From NCBI RefSeq assembly GCF_003590095.1, contig NC_039480.1, positions 5,929,328 through 5,993,327 of the forward strand: a DNA stretch of 64,000 bases. Reading direction: 5' to 3'. A program made the translations under genes and the position numbers. This document shows positions 1 to 11,883 of the stretch, in pieces. Below the pieces are notes generated by a model. The model was not told where the DNA came from and did no database searches. It saw nothing but the letters and a program-made list of their open reading frames with translations. The stretch is from Trichoplusia ni. Its lineage: Eukaryota; Arthropoda; Insecta; Lepidoptera; Noctuidae. Each line of letters starts with the position of its first letter. Positions within the stretch are counted from its first letter, which is position 1.

Positions 1-1365
1 TCCGATTGTAAATGCAAAAGTATTTAATTGTGTTTGTATATGTGTATGTTTGTAACCTCTTCACGGCTAAACGGCTGGACCAATTACGATGTAACTTGTT
101 TTGGAGGTACATCAAATGACTTCCGCTTTGGGTTGAGCGTAAGGGTGTTTCAGACTTTTAGTGACTAAAACACACCCATGTTCTTTACTGAGCCTTTTTT
201 GTGCTGGTTACCCCTTCGCATAAACCCGGTAGAGGGTGAAAATAAATCGGAAGAATTTTGCATTTCTACTTTAAAAAGTGGTGTTATAAAAAAATCAATA
301 GATTTAAAAAATACCCACGTTTCTAAGTGCCACTCCATTAAAATTTTATCGAAATTGGTCCAGCATTTTCTTAGTTGTAAATTGCATTGTCATCGGGTTT
401 GAAGCTACCCTGAAAATTTCAGCCTGCTAGCTTATCGGGAAGTGCCTCAAAATTTAATTACAAAAATCCATCCGGAACGACAAACAAACAAGAAAGTGAT
501 TGTATAACAACGGAAATAAGCAGCAACAAAGGGGTATTTATCATCCTACTCTTAGTAATTTGTGGCGCTTGTTTTATTTATTTTTCGACTTGCTACTGTA
601 ACGCCATCTTAATTAGCTATGACTATTACACTAAGACCATTCTGCTTAGCTCTGCCCTCCGAGAGGTACCAAGAAGTGTTGATACAGAGTAAATGTAATA
701 AAAATGTGATTGTATGATAGAAAGTACATATTCCTGTATTTTAATTAGATTTAGCATATTATTTATACTTATAAGTAATTGGAGTATTTCATTAAATGAA
801 TTTTGTATTATTTTGGGTTTTATTTACATGAACAAGTTTTGCTGATTCTATTTATTCTGACGATGAATCTGAAATGAAAAAATGTAAGCTTATTATTAAT
901 ATTAAAAATACTAAATGATTTGCAAAGTACAAAAAAACGAAAAAAAAATTAAAACTGCATTAAAAATACATCCGCACCTCTGCTGGCTGGGAATGTGCCC
1001 ACTCACGGCAAGAACTAAATCTTATCAGATTCCGTTCAGTCAATACAGATATTGGATTGAAGATTTCTAGAAAAGTTGAATACAGTGTTCCATGGGGATA
1101 AGCACTATTGCAAGCATGAACGTGCGAAAGAGATAAATTCGGAAAATCTCAAAACAGAAAGAGATGTATCATCGCTATGCTAAAAATTAAACATAAAACT
1201 CTTGAAACGACCGGAACAAGTGTTTTGACACTTACTGTCACATTTCGTATCACGTCGTCGGTCGTTTTGTTTTCATTAGAGAAAAATACAAAAAAATATT
1301 GAGTTTTATTTGAATTTTCTAGAAAACTAACATTTCTGTAGTCGTCCGTGTTGTGAAAATTGAAA
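1..1365. other. Region upstream of CCS
   Basis: No gene is visible. Positions 60-180 resemble a dispersed repeat seen again near 56760-56840 (the 'gcttTGGGTTGA ... gtgactaaaac' type), and 290-512 is a LINE 3' tail listed separately. The stretch 520-1365 is AT-rich single-copy-looking sequence that should contain the CCS promoter and 5' UTR, because the CCS start codon lies at 1366. I could not identify a TATA box or initiator with confidence. Confidence 0.5.
290..512 (+). repeat. LINE 3'-tail fragment (RTE-like family)
   Basis: Carries the family signature 'GGTTTGAAGCTACCCTGAAA' followed by 'CTTATCGGGAAGTGCCTCAA'. The same block recurs at 2299-2530, 25725-25900 (-), 45855-46020, 49470-49712 and 53690-53905 (-). 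It is a dead fragment without coding capacity. Assignment to an RTE-like LINE tail is by general resemblance; the repetition itself is directly visible. Confidence 0.6.
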
Positions 1366-4300
1366 ATGTTGACCTCAAAGGTAAGGATTTTAATTGTTCT
1401 TGCTAATTTACGTAATGAATTAATTTTGTATTTGAGATTTCAATTTTCTTACCTTATATCTTGGAATATTTAGCTTTGTATGCATGACTACGCAACTTAA
1501 ACTATAAATTTAACCTTGGTTGTTATCTGCAGTGATTTTTAACCTCTAAATATACTTAATTTACTATGAATAAAGTATTAAATCAAGGTAAATAAATTAC
1601 TGCGTTTATCGGCTTTTTAATAATGTATACAAGAGGCAAAGGTCATGGTGTACTCAGCCACCGTCATTGAGTATTTAATGAAAATGCAAATAAATTCAGT
1701 GAAAATTGAACAATAAAAATAAATTAAAATTCAACTCCTTGAAGTTAATATAACAAATATCCCGACAGCTAGAAGTATTGGTGGACTTTGGGCCAAAGGT
1801 GGATGCGCAAGTGTTGGATAAAACCTTAAATGAGTTGAAATCTCATGATGGAGTTAAGGAAGCTGTATTCAAGGATGGTGCCATCATGGTGGACACTTCG
1901 TTACCAAGCTCACGAGTACTGGAGATGGTTATGAACACGTCAGGCAAGAGAGCGGTGTTGCAAGGTTTTGGAGGTAAGATTTTTAACCACTTCACTGGCT
2001 GTCCAAAGGACACAATAGTATTAGAAACCTGTCCAGTAGAAAGTATAGACGGTTACTCTATTTATATATTGTCTGTATAGCCCATACAGATAATACTCGG
2101 GTGGAGTCTGGATGAGGCTAGCACACGTCCATAGAAATTGGCACGAGAAAGGGGAGGCCTATGCCCAGCAGTGGGAGGATAAAGGCTGTGGATGATGATG
2201 ATAGCCCATACATAGGTTCATAGATACTACGTAAGCTGGAGCTGGCAGGAGCAGCCTCAACTCCTTGGCATTGGTTATGTTGAAGTGTATTAACAATGAT
2301 ATAATGGTAATTAATAGTTTTAAAGAATCTAAATATCCACGTTTTTATTGGTTCAATTCAAATTTTATCAAAATCGGTCCAGCCGTTTTTATACTTTTAA
2401 ATGGGGTTAGAAGCTACCTTGAAAATTTCAGCCTTCTAGCTTATCGGGAAGTGCCTCAAAATTGAGTTACGAAAACCCAACGGGAATGACAAACAAACAA
2501 GAAAGTGAGTATAAAAACGTGGGAAAATAGGTATAATATCAAATATGTCAAAACTTGATAAATTAACCCCCTTCCTTTCTATAGAAACCCAATCAGCTGT
2601 AGCCATGATTTCGAGTCAGGCATGCTGCAACAGCCGCGTGCTCGGAGTCATCAGGTTCCAACAGTCGACAGAGGGCCCGCTGGTGGCAGACGGCAGTATT
2701 GATGGTCTACCTTCCGGCTTGCATGGGCTACATGTTCATGATACTGGAGATTTGAGTGAGGTAAGACCCTGGGGCTAGGCAGGCTGGTTATAGTTGTATG
2801 AACGATTGCATCGCATTGCCATACACCGACACAAAACCGCGGATGACGTAGCACGGCGGTTCAGGTTTAGTCAGTAAGAGACTGACACTACCCATTTCCT
2901 CCCCCGAGGGAGTGGGTGAAATGAAATGAAATGAAATTATTTATTCTGCAAATAAGATATTATATCACTTTTACATGTCTTTTTTGAGAACGCTGGAGCC
3001 GACATTTCCTAGCTGACTACCTTGAGAAGAAATGTCGAAACAAACTCAGGGGTCGCAGTCTCTTTTAAAGTCAATGTGTCCATGAGCCTTACCAATAAAA
3101 AAGGCTGGTTATAGTTGTGTTAAAGCTGTGATAGTCGGTTGTTATGGCTGGTGATAGCTGTGATAGCCGTGGAAGGATTTGGGGAAGGCCTTTGCCCAGC
3201 AGTGGGACACAGTGGGCTAGATAAAAAGACCCTACATAGACGCCAGGCTAAAATTAAATAATAAATAAATTATAATAAATTATAAATAAATGCGGACAAC
3301 ATCACATACATTGTTCTGAACCTAAAGTAAGTTGCTAAAGCACTTGTGTTATGGAATTCAGATACAACGAAGGTACCACAAACACCCAGACCCGAGACAA
3401 TGTACAAATGTGAATTTTTACATCGACCCGACCGGGGATCGAACCCGGGACCTCAGAGCTAGCGACACCTTGAAATCGGTGCGTACGCCACTCGACCACG
3501 GAGGTCGTCAAATGGGATTCTTTTGTGATTTTTTTAAATATCTCCCATAGTAAGGAATTGAATAATTTGTGTTAAACATTCAAATCACATGCACAAGGAC
3601 AACCAGACTCAGGACAAGCATTCGTGGATCACACAAATCGCTTGTTCTAGGCGCGGATCGAAATCGCGACACGTGGCGCTCAATGGGTTTCTTCGTGGTG
3701 AGTCGGTTATCCGTGCAGTCTTGAGCGGTTCATATCAGCCGCCTTTTCTGTATTATTCGATTTTGTTTCCGCAATAAGGACTCGTTTTTAGTCAATTTTA
3801 AAATACTTTTTTATATGACTCATCACAACCTCCCTCGTCCAGGGTTGTGGCTCCATCGGCTCTCACTACAACCCTCACAACACGTCACACGGCGCCCCCT
3901 CCGACCCTCCGCACTCCCGCCACGCTGGAGACCTCGGGAACATAGTCGCTGATGAAGCAGGCAGAGCTACCTTCAGGATTGTCGACGATGTCTTGAAGGT
4001 TAGTTATAAAGGTTCATCATGATCATCTCAGCCTATAGCTGTCCACTGCTGGACATAGGCCTCTCCGTACGTTCTCCATCGTGACCAGTTACAAAGGTTT
4101 TTCTAAATTAAATATATAAAAAAATTGCTTATAACCTACTAATTTATAGTGTAAAAATAATATTTTACCTGTTATTGAAATATGTAATTTGTAATGCCTT
4201 CTTTTGCTGTGCCCTAACAGGGTCTATAATATTGTACCTAGCTTTTAGCCTCTTTAACATCTCATATTAATTACGTTGGGGTCGGCTTCCACTTTAACCG

Positions 4301-5408
4301 GATTCAGCTAAGTACCAGTGTTTTACAAGGAGCGACTGTCTATCTGAACTCCTCAACCCATTTACTTGAGTGGTACCCCTTAGTAAGACTGGATGTCAGA
4401 CTTTCTAGCTTCTGAAGCAGAAATGGCCCGCAGTGAGCTAACGTGGTGATTATTGATCACCAGGTTAGCTCAAACTTTCCCTGTATGGGAAGTGTATAGG
4501 CTGGTATTAATACATATTACTTATATGTTTCCCAGGTATGGGATATCGTGGGCAGATCGGTGGCCGTCACCGAGCGAAGAGATGACTTCGGCAGAGGAGG
4601 GTCACCGACTTCCAAAGAGGATGGTGATAGTGGGGAACCGTGAGTTTTGAATATACTCTTTTCTAGCACTTTTGGAAACTACACATAGATTGGCGCTACA
4701 ATTGTGACATAATTAATTTCACCATTGTAGATACATAACTAAGATACGATTAAATAAATTTCAGTGTGTGCGACGTGTCGCGGGTTCATTTCCCGAGAGG
4801 GAAAAGTATTTTAATTGGGACAAGAATACTTGTTTAGAGTCTTATTTTGTGACTTGAATATTTGTTAAGATCATCCGCGACATAAGAATTAAATTTCGCA
4901 GTGCACAGGTGGCCAATATTTTATTAAGAGATTCGCGAACATAATCGCTCTTCAAAAGATAATTGCGCTTTTCCAAAACACAATATTTATTTATCATACA
5001 ATTTTATATCCCTATTAATAATATAAATGTGAATGTATGTATGGTAATACTTTCACGCAAAGCAACTCAAGCGATCATAATGAAACTGTTTACACAGACC
5101 TATTATTGGAGAAATAGCCTGACATTTAACAAAAAAAATCATGCCTCATATCTTTATACATTGCGGACGAAGTCGCGGACAATAGCAAGTAATATTTTCT
5201 TTTTTCTCACAGCATCGCATGCGGTATAATCGCTCGTTCGGCCGGCATTTTCCAAAATCCGAAGCGCATATGCGCGTGCGACGGTGTCGTTGTCTGGGAT
5301 GAGAAGGACAGACCTCTAGCTGGCAAGGGCAGGAGGGTAGAAGAAAAAAGATGTTGCCAGCAGGATCATGAAGAAGAGCACCTGAAAAGACCTTGCTGTA
5401 AAGTTTAA
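1366..5408 (+). CDS. Ccs: Copper chaperone for superoxide dismutase (CCS)
   Basis: CCS loads copper into Cu/Zn superoxide dismutase (SOD1) and forms its disulfide in the cytosol. Six exons: 1366-1380, 1769-1973, 2585-2760, 3843-3998, 4536-4639, 5213-5408. All junctions are GT-AG, phases agree, and the sum is 852 nt (283 aa plus TAA). Residues 1-73 form the ATX1-like domain 1 (MLTSKLEVLVDFGP...), which has no cysteine and therefore lacks MxCxxC, as I recall for the fly protein. Residues 74-223 form the SOD-like domain 2: GLHGLHVH, then HYNP...SHG...RHAGD (zinc-type ligands), DDFGRGG and ACG. The SOD1 copper ligand His120 is replaced by Thr, as expected of a chaperone. Domain 3 keeps the CxC motif (C239-A-C241) and ends in two further CC pairs (266-267, 280-281). 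Oddity: the Arg of the GERxACG motif is Pro219, its codon split by intron 5. Introns hold SINEs, LINE tails and a Helitron. Confidence 0.95.
1381..1768 (+). other. CCS intron 1
   Basis: AT-rich intron of 388 bp between AAG|gtaagg and cccgacag|CTAGAA. I see no recognisable repeat or gene in it. Confidence 0.8.
2299..2530 (+). repeat. LINE 3'-tail fragment in CCS intron 2
   Basis: Second copy of the RTE-like tail family, ending about 55 bp before the exon 3 acceptor at 2584. Just upstream, 2150-2205 is a different retroposon end ('GAGGCCTATGCCCAGCAGTG' followed by a GAT-rich run), a type common in moth LINE tails. Confidence 0.55.
3287..3509 (-). repeat. tRNA-derived SINE, family B
   Basis: On the - strand it begins with a tRNA-like head: box A-like 'GTGGTCGAGTGGC' and box B-like 'GGGTTCGATCCCC', then a body ending 'GATGTTGTCCGCATT'. 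Near-identical copies lie at 35255-35465 and 43239-43462, all on the - strand. Three copies over 40 kb with little divergence suggest recent activity. Confidence 0.75.
3570..3722 (-). repeat. tRNA-derived SINE, HaSE-like (family A)
   Basis: The - strand carries a degenerate tRNA-like head and the diagnostic core 'TGATCCACGAATGCTTGTCC' followed by 'TGAGTCTGG'. This core recurs in more than ten copies on both strands of the window. This copy is diverged. Confidence 0.7.
3999..4535 (+). other. CCS intron 4
   Basis: 537-bp intron. It contains a retroposon end ('CACTGCTGGACATAGGCCTC') near 4045-4090 and an interspersed repeat at 4273-4425 (signature 'GTCGGCTTCCA'), then a piece at 4440-4510 of the 'GATCACCA' repeat also seen near 16870, 55520, 59890 and 63450. 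Confidence 0.6.
5009..5189 (+). mobile_element. Lep1-like Helitron copy in CCS intron 5
   Basis: Starts TC after an A and ends CAAG before a T, with 'GGACGAAGTCGCGGAC' just inside the 3' end, the moth Helitron terminus. No coding capacity. It lies wholly inside intron 5 and stops 23 bp before exon 6. Confidence 0.6.
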
Positions 5409-5468
5409 TTCTGCTTTAAACTTCTGTGAAATAAGTTGAACAATCTTGGTGTGTCTTTCACACGAACT

Positions 5469-5790
5469 TATCTTACTAATGTTTTAAATACGAAAGTTTA
5501 TATGTATCAAAATCAGAAGTCATTTATTCAAACTAGGCTATGAAGTAGCACTTTTTGAAGGTCAGATTACATTGGACAGCACCCAGTTTCTCCCACCCTT
5601 CACCGCTTCCTAAGTGTTTTTGCGTTGTATGAATATATGTTCCTCTTTCACGCAGAAACTACTGAACGGATTTAGATGAAACTTGGTACACGGATAGTTT
5701 GTAACCAGGATTAACACATAGGATATGTTTTATGTTCCCGTGGGATCATTTTTGGTTTGTAACGGGTGGGTGACGGGTAGTGTTAAATAA
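5469..5790 (+). mobile_element. Interrupted Helitron remnant
   Basis: The head 'CTTACTAATGTTTTAAATAC' at about 5469 and the body 'GAAACTTGGTACACGGATAG' near 5678 match the head and body of intact copies such as 21156-21355. About 130 bp of unrelated sequence separates them. The 3' CTAG end is degraded. Confidence 0.45.
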
Positions 5791-6124
5791 ATAAACGATT
5801 GATTTATTTCAATTGTATATTTGACTAGTTGTTGCCCACATGCCCGCCCGCCTGAATCCATACATGCAAACTTAATTTATGATATTAGTAGGATGGGTTT
5901 TGGTTATCTTTGTTGTTATTTTTAATTTGATTTTAAGTCGCGTTTTATTTTCAATTTTTTTAGACAAAAAGACACACCAGAATGTTTACCTTATTACCTT
6001 GTTGTCTTGTTGTTCACAAATGAAATTAAAGCGGTCAGCGTTTAATTAATAAAGTCATTGAGGTCCACTGTTGGGCATAGTCCTCTACCAAGTTGTGACA
6101 CGACATCCTGTCCTCTGCCTTATA

Positions 6125-6450
6125 GTAAGGCCAACGAGACGAGATAAAGAATGTAAACAAATTTTCGGGGGTTCATAACATTTTTATTAGAATAAACTAT
6201 TATGAAGTTCGAATTTTGACAAAAATGAAGGAATGAACTTGTTCACAACATGGCTTTCCAAACGTTGACAACTGCCGTACTGACTGCTTTCTTGTACCAC
6301 GAAACACATAACGACAGCTGTCATCGAGCAACTCACGCCATATATGCGCGTATGAGTGATAAGGACAGGGATAATAAACCCTCGCTATCGCAATGTAACT
6401 CAGTAACGGTCTGCTTGTTTACGTTTTTTATCTCGTCTCGTTGGCCTTAC
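6125..6450. mobile_element. MITE, 326 bp, TIR GTAAGGCCAACGAGACGAGA (copy 1)
   Basis: Perfect terminal inverted repeats of about 24 bp start GTAAGGCCAACGAGACGAGA. TATA flanks both ends (6121-6124, 6451-6454), a likely target duplication. A 324-bp copy in the opposite orientation lies at 14187-14510. The short ORF at 6250-6471 is only MITE interior. Confidence 0.85.
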
Positions 6451-6825
6451 TATAGATGGACTATTGTGTAGTTATAGCTTAGCCACGAGCTTTTCAACTC
6501 TCTCTTTCACGCCTATTTTATATTAATTTAAAAGATGTCGGTTATACTTCAAGTTTTTCGATAATACATTTGTGAACAACATTTTCAATAATTGCAGGAG
6601 AAATTATGTAATGGTTTTTGAACAAAACATGGAATAAATTTGATAATTGTGATTTTAACTTTTTATAAAAAATGTCTCATTTTTTCATTACAAAATTGTT
6701 TTTTTTTTTTAAATAGATTAGATCTCATATTGTAAATATTGGATTTCACTTATTATGTACGGGAAAATGTTTGTTTTAAAATTTTATTTATTAAATATTT
6801 TTAATGAATTTCTGTTTCTATTTCC

Positions 6826-7073
6826 GCCTAGCCTTTTCCCAGCTATTTTAGTTTCGGCTTCCAGTATAACCGGATTCAGATAAGTACCAACAAGGAGTAG
6901 ATAAGTAAAAGAGAGCGACTGCCTATCTGACCTCCTCAACCCAGTTACCTGGGCAACATGATACCCGTCGGTTAGACTGGTTGTCAGACTGTCTAGCTTC
7001 TGACTACCTGTAACGACTGTCAAAGATGTATGAATAACAGCCGGGACCCATCAATTTACCGTAACTTCGTCGA
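6826..7073 (+). repeat. Interspersed repeat (GTCGGCTTCCAG family)
   Basis: A block of roughly 250 bp running from 'AGCCTTTTCCCAGCTATTTT' through 'CTGACCTCCTCAACCCAGTT' to 'AACAGCCGGGACCCA'. The same block recurs at 4273-4425, 9420-9605, 17600-17817 with 18118-18175 (-), 25590-25697, 45090-45383 (-), 45532-45612, 55590-55790 and 56842-57090 (-). It is probably a retroposon 3' region; class not determined. Confidence 0.6.
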
Positions 7074-8159
7074 ATGTGGAAAAACTTTTTAAATGTTTCT
7101 AAAGATTATAAAAAGGGTGGATAAATAAAACAATACATTATCAACAATCATTATATTTGTTTTAAACATACATCTACATTGAAAACACAATTAAGCTTAT
7201 AATTAACATCTATGATATATTGACAATACTAAATTTAGTTTAGAAAGAAAATTAAGAAATTTCCATGTTTTAAGACTTTGTTAAGTTTGAATCAATCATG
7301 TTTGACAGTTTACGTTGCTTGTTGTTGCAGGGTGTTTTTCTTGTATTGTGTGCACCGGTTTGAACATTTTGTTTCAAAGGACATAGAATAAGATTTTGAA
7401 TGGTCCAAAAAACATTTATTTATTAAGTCATATTTGATAAATTTAATTTTAATTAAAAATACATTTTGTCCTTTAAACATTCGATGAAAATGCCCAAAAA
7501 TATTTTATTTAATTTGTTTAAAATCAGTAAAAATTAGTATTAGTCAATATATTTCAAGAATGGGCTTACCATAGATATATTTGCAAAGATTTAAGCTACG
7601 TATACGTGTACAAGTACGTGAGTTGTCTATGCCCGCAGTTGTATTACGTATTTCGCAAATTCAATAGCAATTGAAAGCAAAATTTGCGCAATGATTGCTG
7701 TTTTTTGCAAATTTATATACGTAATACAAGTTGATAATGTTTCGGCAATTATTGTGCATGTTTTGCTGTCAATATCTGTCGTATTGCGAGATATATAATA
7801 TGGCCACTAATTAAAAATATGTGATAGCTGAAGTCATTATGTTAGTTTTAACTCTCATTTTGTCAGTTAAGACTTACTGAGACACAAAGATGATCAAACC
7901 GTTTGATCAAACTCGTATGTGGTTTGATCAAACCAAAATCCGCTATAGTTGGTGTGACTCAATCCAAAATGGAAGTTTCAGGTACGAATCAAACAAACCA
8001 TAATTTTAATCGTCTCTGACGCCTACGTAAAATTTATTCTGTAGGTAAGATACAAGATCATTCAATAAACCTTTGCATTCAATAACATTAAGATGATCTA
8101 AATGAACAATAAATACAGACGATCGCTTGGTAACATTAAAAACAACTTTGAAAAATACA

Positions 8160-8256
8160 CGCCAAGCACGCGACGTGTTGATTCAATCCCCGCGTAGGAC
8201 ACGCATGTGTGATCCACGAATGCTTGTCCTGAGTCTGGGTGTCTTTGTGCATGTCT
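8160..8256 (+). repeat. HaSE-like SINE, partial
   Basis: Contains 'CCCCGCGTAGGACACGCATG' and the family A core, but lacks a complete tRNA head and the tail. Confidence 0.6.
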
Positions 8257-9419
8257 TTATCAAGCGACCGTCCATATAGAAAAAATACATTTTTACAAGC
8301 ACCACATACATTTTACATTAAGATTAAATGCGAAGGGTAAGTTAGCCAAATATGACTAAATTAGGCCGAAAGTTGTACACCCAAGCGACACTCAAATTTA
8401 AGTGGCCGTTAAATTTCATATGGTCAAATATTTTTGCAAACTTTAACATTAAAGTCCCTGTTCATTAAAGACACAACTTGTTTTTATTTTTGTGAAACAA
8501 AAACAATTTTTATCCCCACGTTTTCATAAACCCACTTTTCTTGTTTGTTCAACTGTCAAGAAAACTATTCTTACACTTGCACGTCAAGATAGATCTATAT
8601 ATCTTTTCTCTGTCACTCTCATGGTTTTACCGTAATCGCATCTCACTCTAATCCGTAGTTTTCGTTGATGTGCTAATTTAAAGAAATTTAAGTATAGGTT
8701 AGGTTTTTTAGCTAACATTTTCATAGGGTTCAAGCTATATACATACATTAAAGGGAAATCATGTTGTGTTTATCAAATCATTTTGAATTTTTACACAAGT
8801 TTCTGTTCCGTCAAAATGTGTTAGCCGACGTCAAAATGAAGGATGTTCTTGTTTCTGTCGATATTTTTTTAATAATTGATTTGAAACATCTATAGGCCAT
8901 GTGATATACCCGTTATGCCTGAGCCGAAATTCAACTATTTACAATTGCCGATGAATGAATGGAAATTGGATTCAAATGATTCGCATAAAACTATTCACAT
9001 TCTCGAAAGCATTTACCCAACACAATTATTGGAAATTCAGTACGGGGCGAAACACTCACTGTCAAAACAATGAATTTTATTCAATTTCAATTCATTTTTT
9101 AAAATTTTCGTGGCGGGCTAAGGTTGATTTTTTTTCAAGAAATTGTAATTTAAATTTGATAAACACAACCTTCTGAAGGACAATTTAACATTTAATTAAG
9201 CCCAAAAATTAATGCTACGTATTAATTAGACAACATTTATAGAGTTTTTGTAATATGCCATCCCTTTCTCACAAAGGTAATTGGAAAGGGATAAATATAG
9301 AAAACAAACAAGAATTTATGACTGAATAAAAAACCTTCTATCCGATAATAATAAATTGAATAAAGAGCGATGCCGTTCTATGCTGTGTATTGCGCTGTCA
9401 CACTTCTGTAGCAGCAAAA

Positions 9420-9605
9420 AAATTCAGCTAAGTACCAGTGTTTTACAAGGAGCGACTGCCTATCTGACCTCCTCAACCCAGTTACCTGGACAACACGATA
9501 CCCCTTGGTTAGACTGGTTGTCTGACTTTCAAGCTTCTGACTATCTGTAACGACTGTCAATGATGTGTAAATAACAGCCGTGACCTACAATTTAAAGTGA
9601 CTTCC
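9420..9605 (+). repeat. Interspersed repeat (GTCGGCTTCCAG family)
   Basis: 5'-truncated copy starting at 'TTCAGCTAAGTACCAGTG' and ending in 'AACAGCCGTGACCTACAAT'. Confidence 0.55.
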
Positions 9606-9936
9606 GAAGCATGAACCGACCGTAGCAAGCGTAGCTTAACCTGTGATCGATTAATTTGTGCAGTTATAGCCACAAGCTCCTTATAGTGCAGTCTTTAGTC
9701 TTAATATCGTCTTAATGAATTCTTGTAGTCAGATAAGACATAAGTCATACGAAAAAAAAATGTTGTCTAAAAAACGCGCGCATTTAAATCTAAATTTCGT
9801 TATTATAAGGCCTCATTTATCACAATTGACAACATCCAAATATGAATTACATTTAAATTTGTGATTTTAACAACAAACACCAACTTATAGACGATTCCAA
9901 TAATCATAGACAATATTACAAAGACTTAAAAAAAGC

Positions 9937-10110
9937 GACTCCCGCGGTAAGGAATTTAAAAACCTTGTGTCTTGGGTTCCCCGATCCCCGCGTAGGACAA
10001 GCATTTGTGTGATCCACGCATGCTTGTCCTGTGTCTGGGTATCATTGTGCATGTGATTTGAATGTTTGTGAAATCCAAGACACAATGATTAAATTCCTTT
10101 GCGGGAGTAG
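9937..10110 (+). repeat. Composite HaSE-like SINE with inverted tails
   Basis: The centre (9985-10070) is a + strand family A core. The right end is the normal tail 'TTAAATTCCTTTGCGGGAGT'. The left end (9938-9975) is the same tail in inverse orientation in place of the tRNA head. The two tails could pair as a stem around the core. Confidence 0.6.
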
Positions 10111-11371
10111 TACCGAATTATAAAAAAAAATTGTCAAGTGACGTGACTATGACTTGTCAGTTCAATACATTTGAGTGATTCAAAAGAGATATGTAATATT
10201 TCATTTAGAAATCTTTAATTTTGTTTTTAATCGCGTTTTATTTTTAAACTGAGTTTTTTGACAAAAAGACACACCATTATTTAATACTATAAAGAACCAA
10301 AATAAACAAAGTATGTAAATATTTAAAGGCCAAAGAATGATTATTGAAATCGTCATTTTAGTTACATATACTAATCTATAATAAAGCTTTATTTAATTAC
10401 AAATTCATATTAAAAAGGGAATTTTCATAAAAAAACTAAATTAATAAATCATCATTGAAGAGAAATACATAACCCTCCTTTCACACAATCGAGTAAAAAT
10501 CCGGTAAAAAAAATTGAACATTTACAAAAACAATGATATTAATAATTTATCTGTAATACATGTTGGATAAATACACTACCGTTTTTTCTGCTGTAGTCGG
10601 GTAAAATCAAGTTAGATTTCAAATACCGATTTCGTGTATTTAATATAAGCCACTTTCTTTGAAAAACTAGTCAATAGGGTTATGACTAAAAATTTTATAA
10701 GGTAATTTAGTAAGTCAGGTAGATTAACAAAAGATATTGGATACGTATTTAATTATACTTAATGAATAGAAAAAATTGTACGGAGACGGGTCACACAAGA
10801 TTTTAACTTACTGTAAAATATTCTTTTTATGTAATAAAATAAAAAATCGTAGTCGATTAATATTTTCAATCTATCAAATACCAAATTGTCAAAAATATTT
10901 TTTTCCGGAAATATTGCTTTATTTTTTAAAGTTGCTTCTACTTATACACAAAATCGGTATTTCTTTTAACCGTCAAATTATTTCTCACTGAAGTCAAAAA
11001 GTTTTTGCATAGTTAGAAAGAAGATTAAAATCTGTTTTTTATTGTAATTTGAAATATTTTTCTATAAGTCATATCCAATTAATAAGAATTATAATATAAA
11101 GCTTTAAAATTAATATAAAAACAATTAATCTCGAAGACATTGGGTAAAATTAAATGATAAGAAGAAAAACAAAATCTAAAATTATAAAAAACAAAATTTA
11201 TATTTATAATAAATGAACATTTTTAATCATATTTTTATAGAAGAAATGCCGGTTGCCCAAAGGTATCTAGGGGCTATACTAAAATAATAATAAAATTGAA
11301 TTTATTGATTGCTAAACAAAATATTATAATAACACTATTATTATAATACGCTGAAATGGTGTCTCTAAACT

Positions 11372-11545
11372 GCAACTAATATTATAAACGCGAAAGTTTG
11401 TATGTTTGGATGTTTCTTACTCTCTCACACAAAAACCACTCAACAGATTTGGATTAAATTTTGTACACAGATAGTTTATAACCAGGATTAACATAGAAGA
11501 GTTTTTAATCCCGATTTTATGTTCCAGTGAGATCATTTCAGATTT
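11372..11545 (+). mobile_element. Helitron copy, 3' truncated
   Basis: Head 'CTAATATTATAAACGCGAAAG' style (split here as CTAATATTATAAACGCG) with body 'ACACAGATAGTTTATAACCA', as in 21156-21355; the CTAG terminus is missing. Confidence 0.55.
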
Positions 11546-11883
11546 ATAGAAGAATGTTTTCATTTAGCAAACTGAAATACGTTTCTATTCTATCAAATTT
11601 CGTTTATTCATCCTTTAAAACGAATATAATGACAGGTTTTCGCAGGCCTTTTTTTACCCGGGCAAATCCTCATGGACTTTCTCCGCCCTGGGGAAGGCGG
11701 AGAGGTGTGCCGGACTCTTACCGGCTAAAACCACCGGAGTGCTTCACCCTTCCCTTGTTCCTGAGATCACGGGAACGCGATGCGAACGACCGCGAAGATT
11801 TTTGCAGCCCTAGATCATATAACATATCATTTATTCCCCTGGATTCGTCTGCGTTATAGCTTGGAGAATCGCAACTTACTTGA

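Larger units (their letters stand above)
2761..3842 (+). other. CCS intron 3 (repeat-filled)
   Basis: 1082-bp intron. It contains a dispersed repeat at about 2800-2900, a second one in - orientation at about 2935-3080 (also present at 21660-21815 in + orientation), a 'CCCAGCAGTGGGAC' retroposon end near 3195, and two SINEs listed separately (3287-3509, 3570-3722). Confidence 0.6.

Noticed and set aside
6250..6471. 73-codon ORF (and its counterpart at 14159-14386 on the other strand)
   Set aside because: Both lie inside the two copies of one MITE; the shared ORF reflects the repeat, not a gene.
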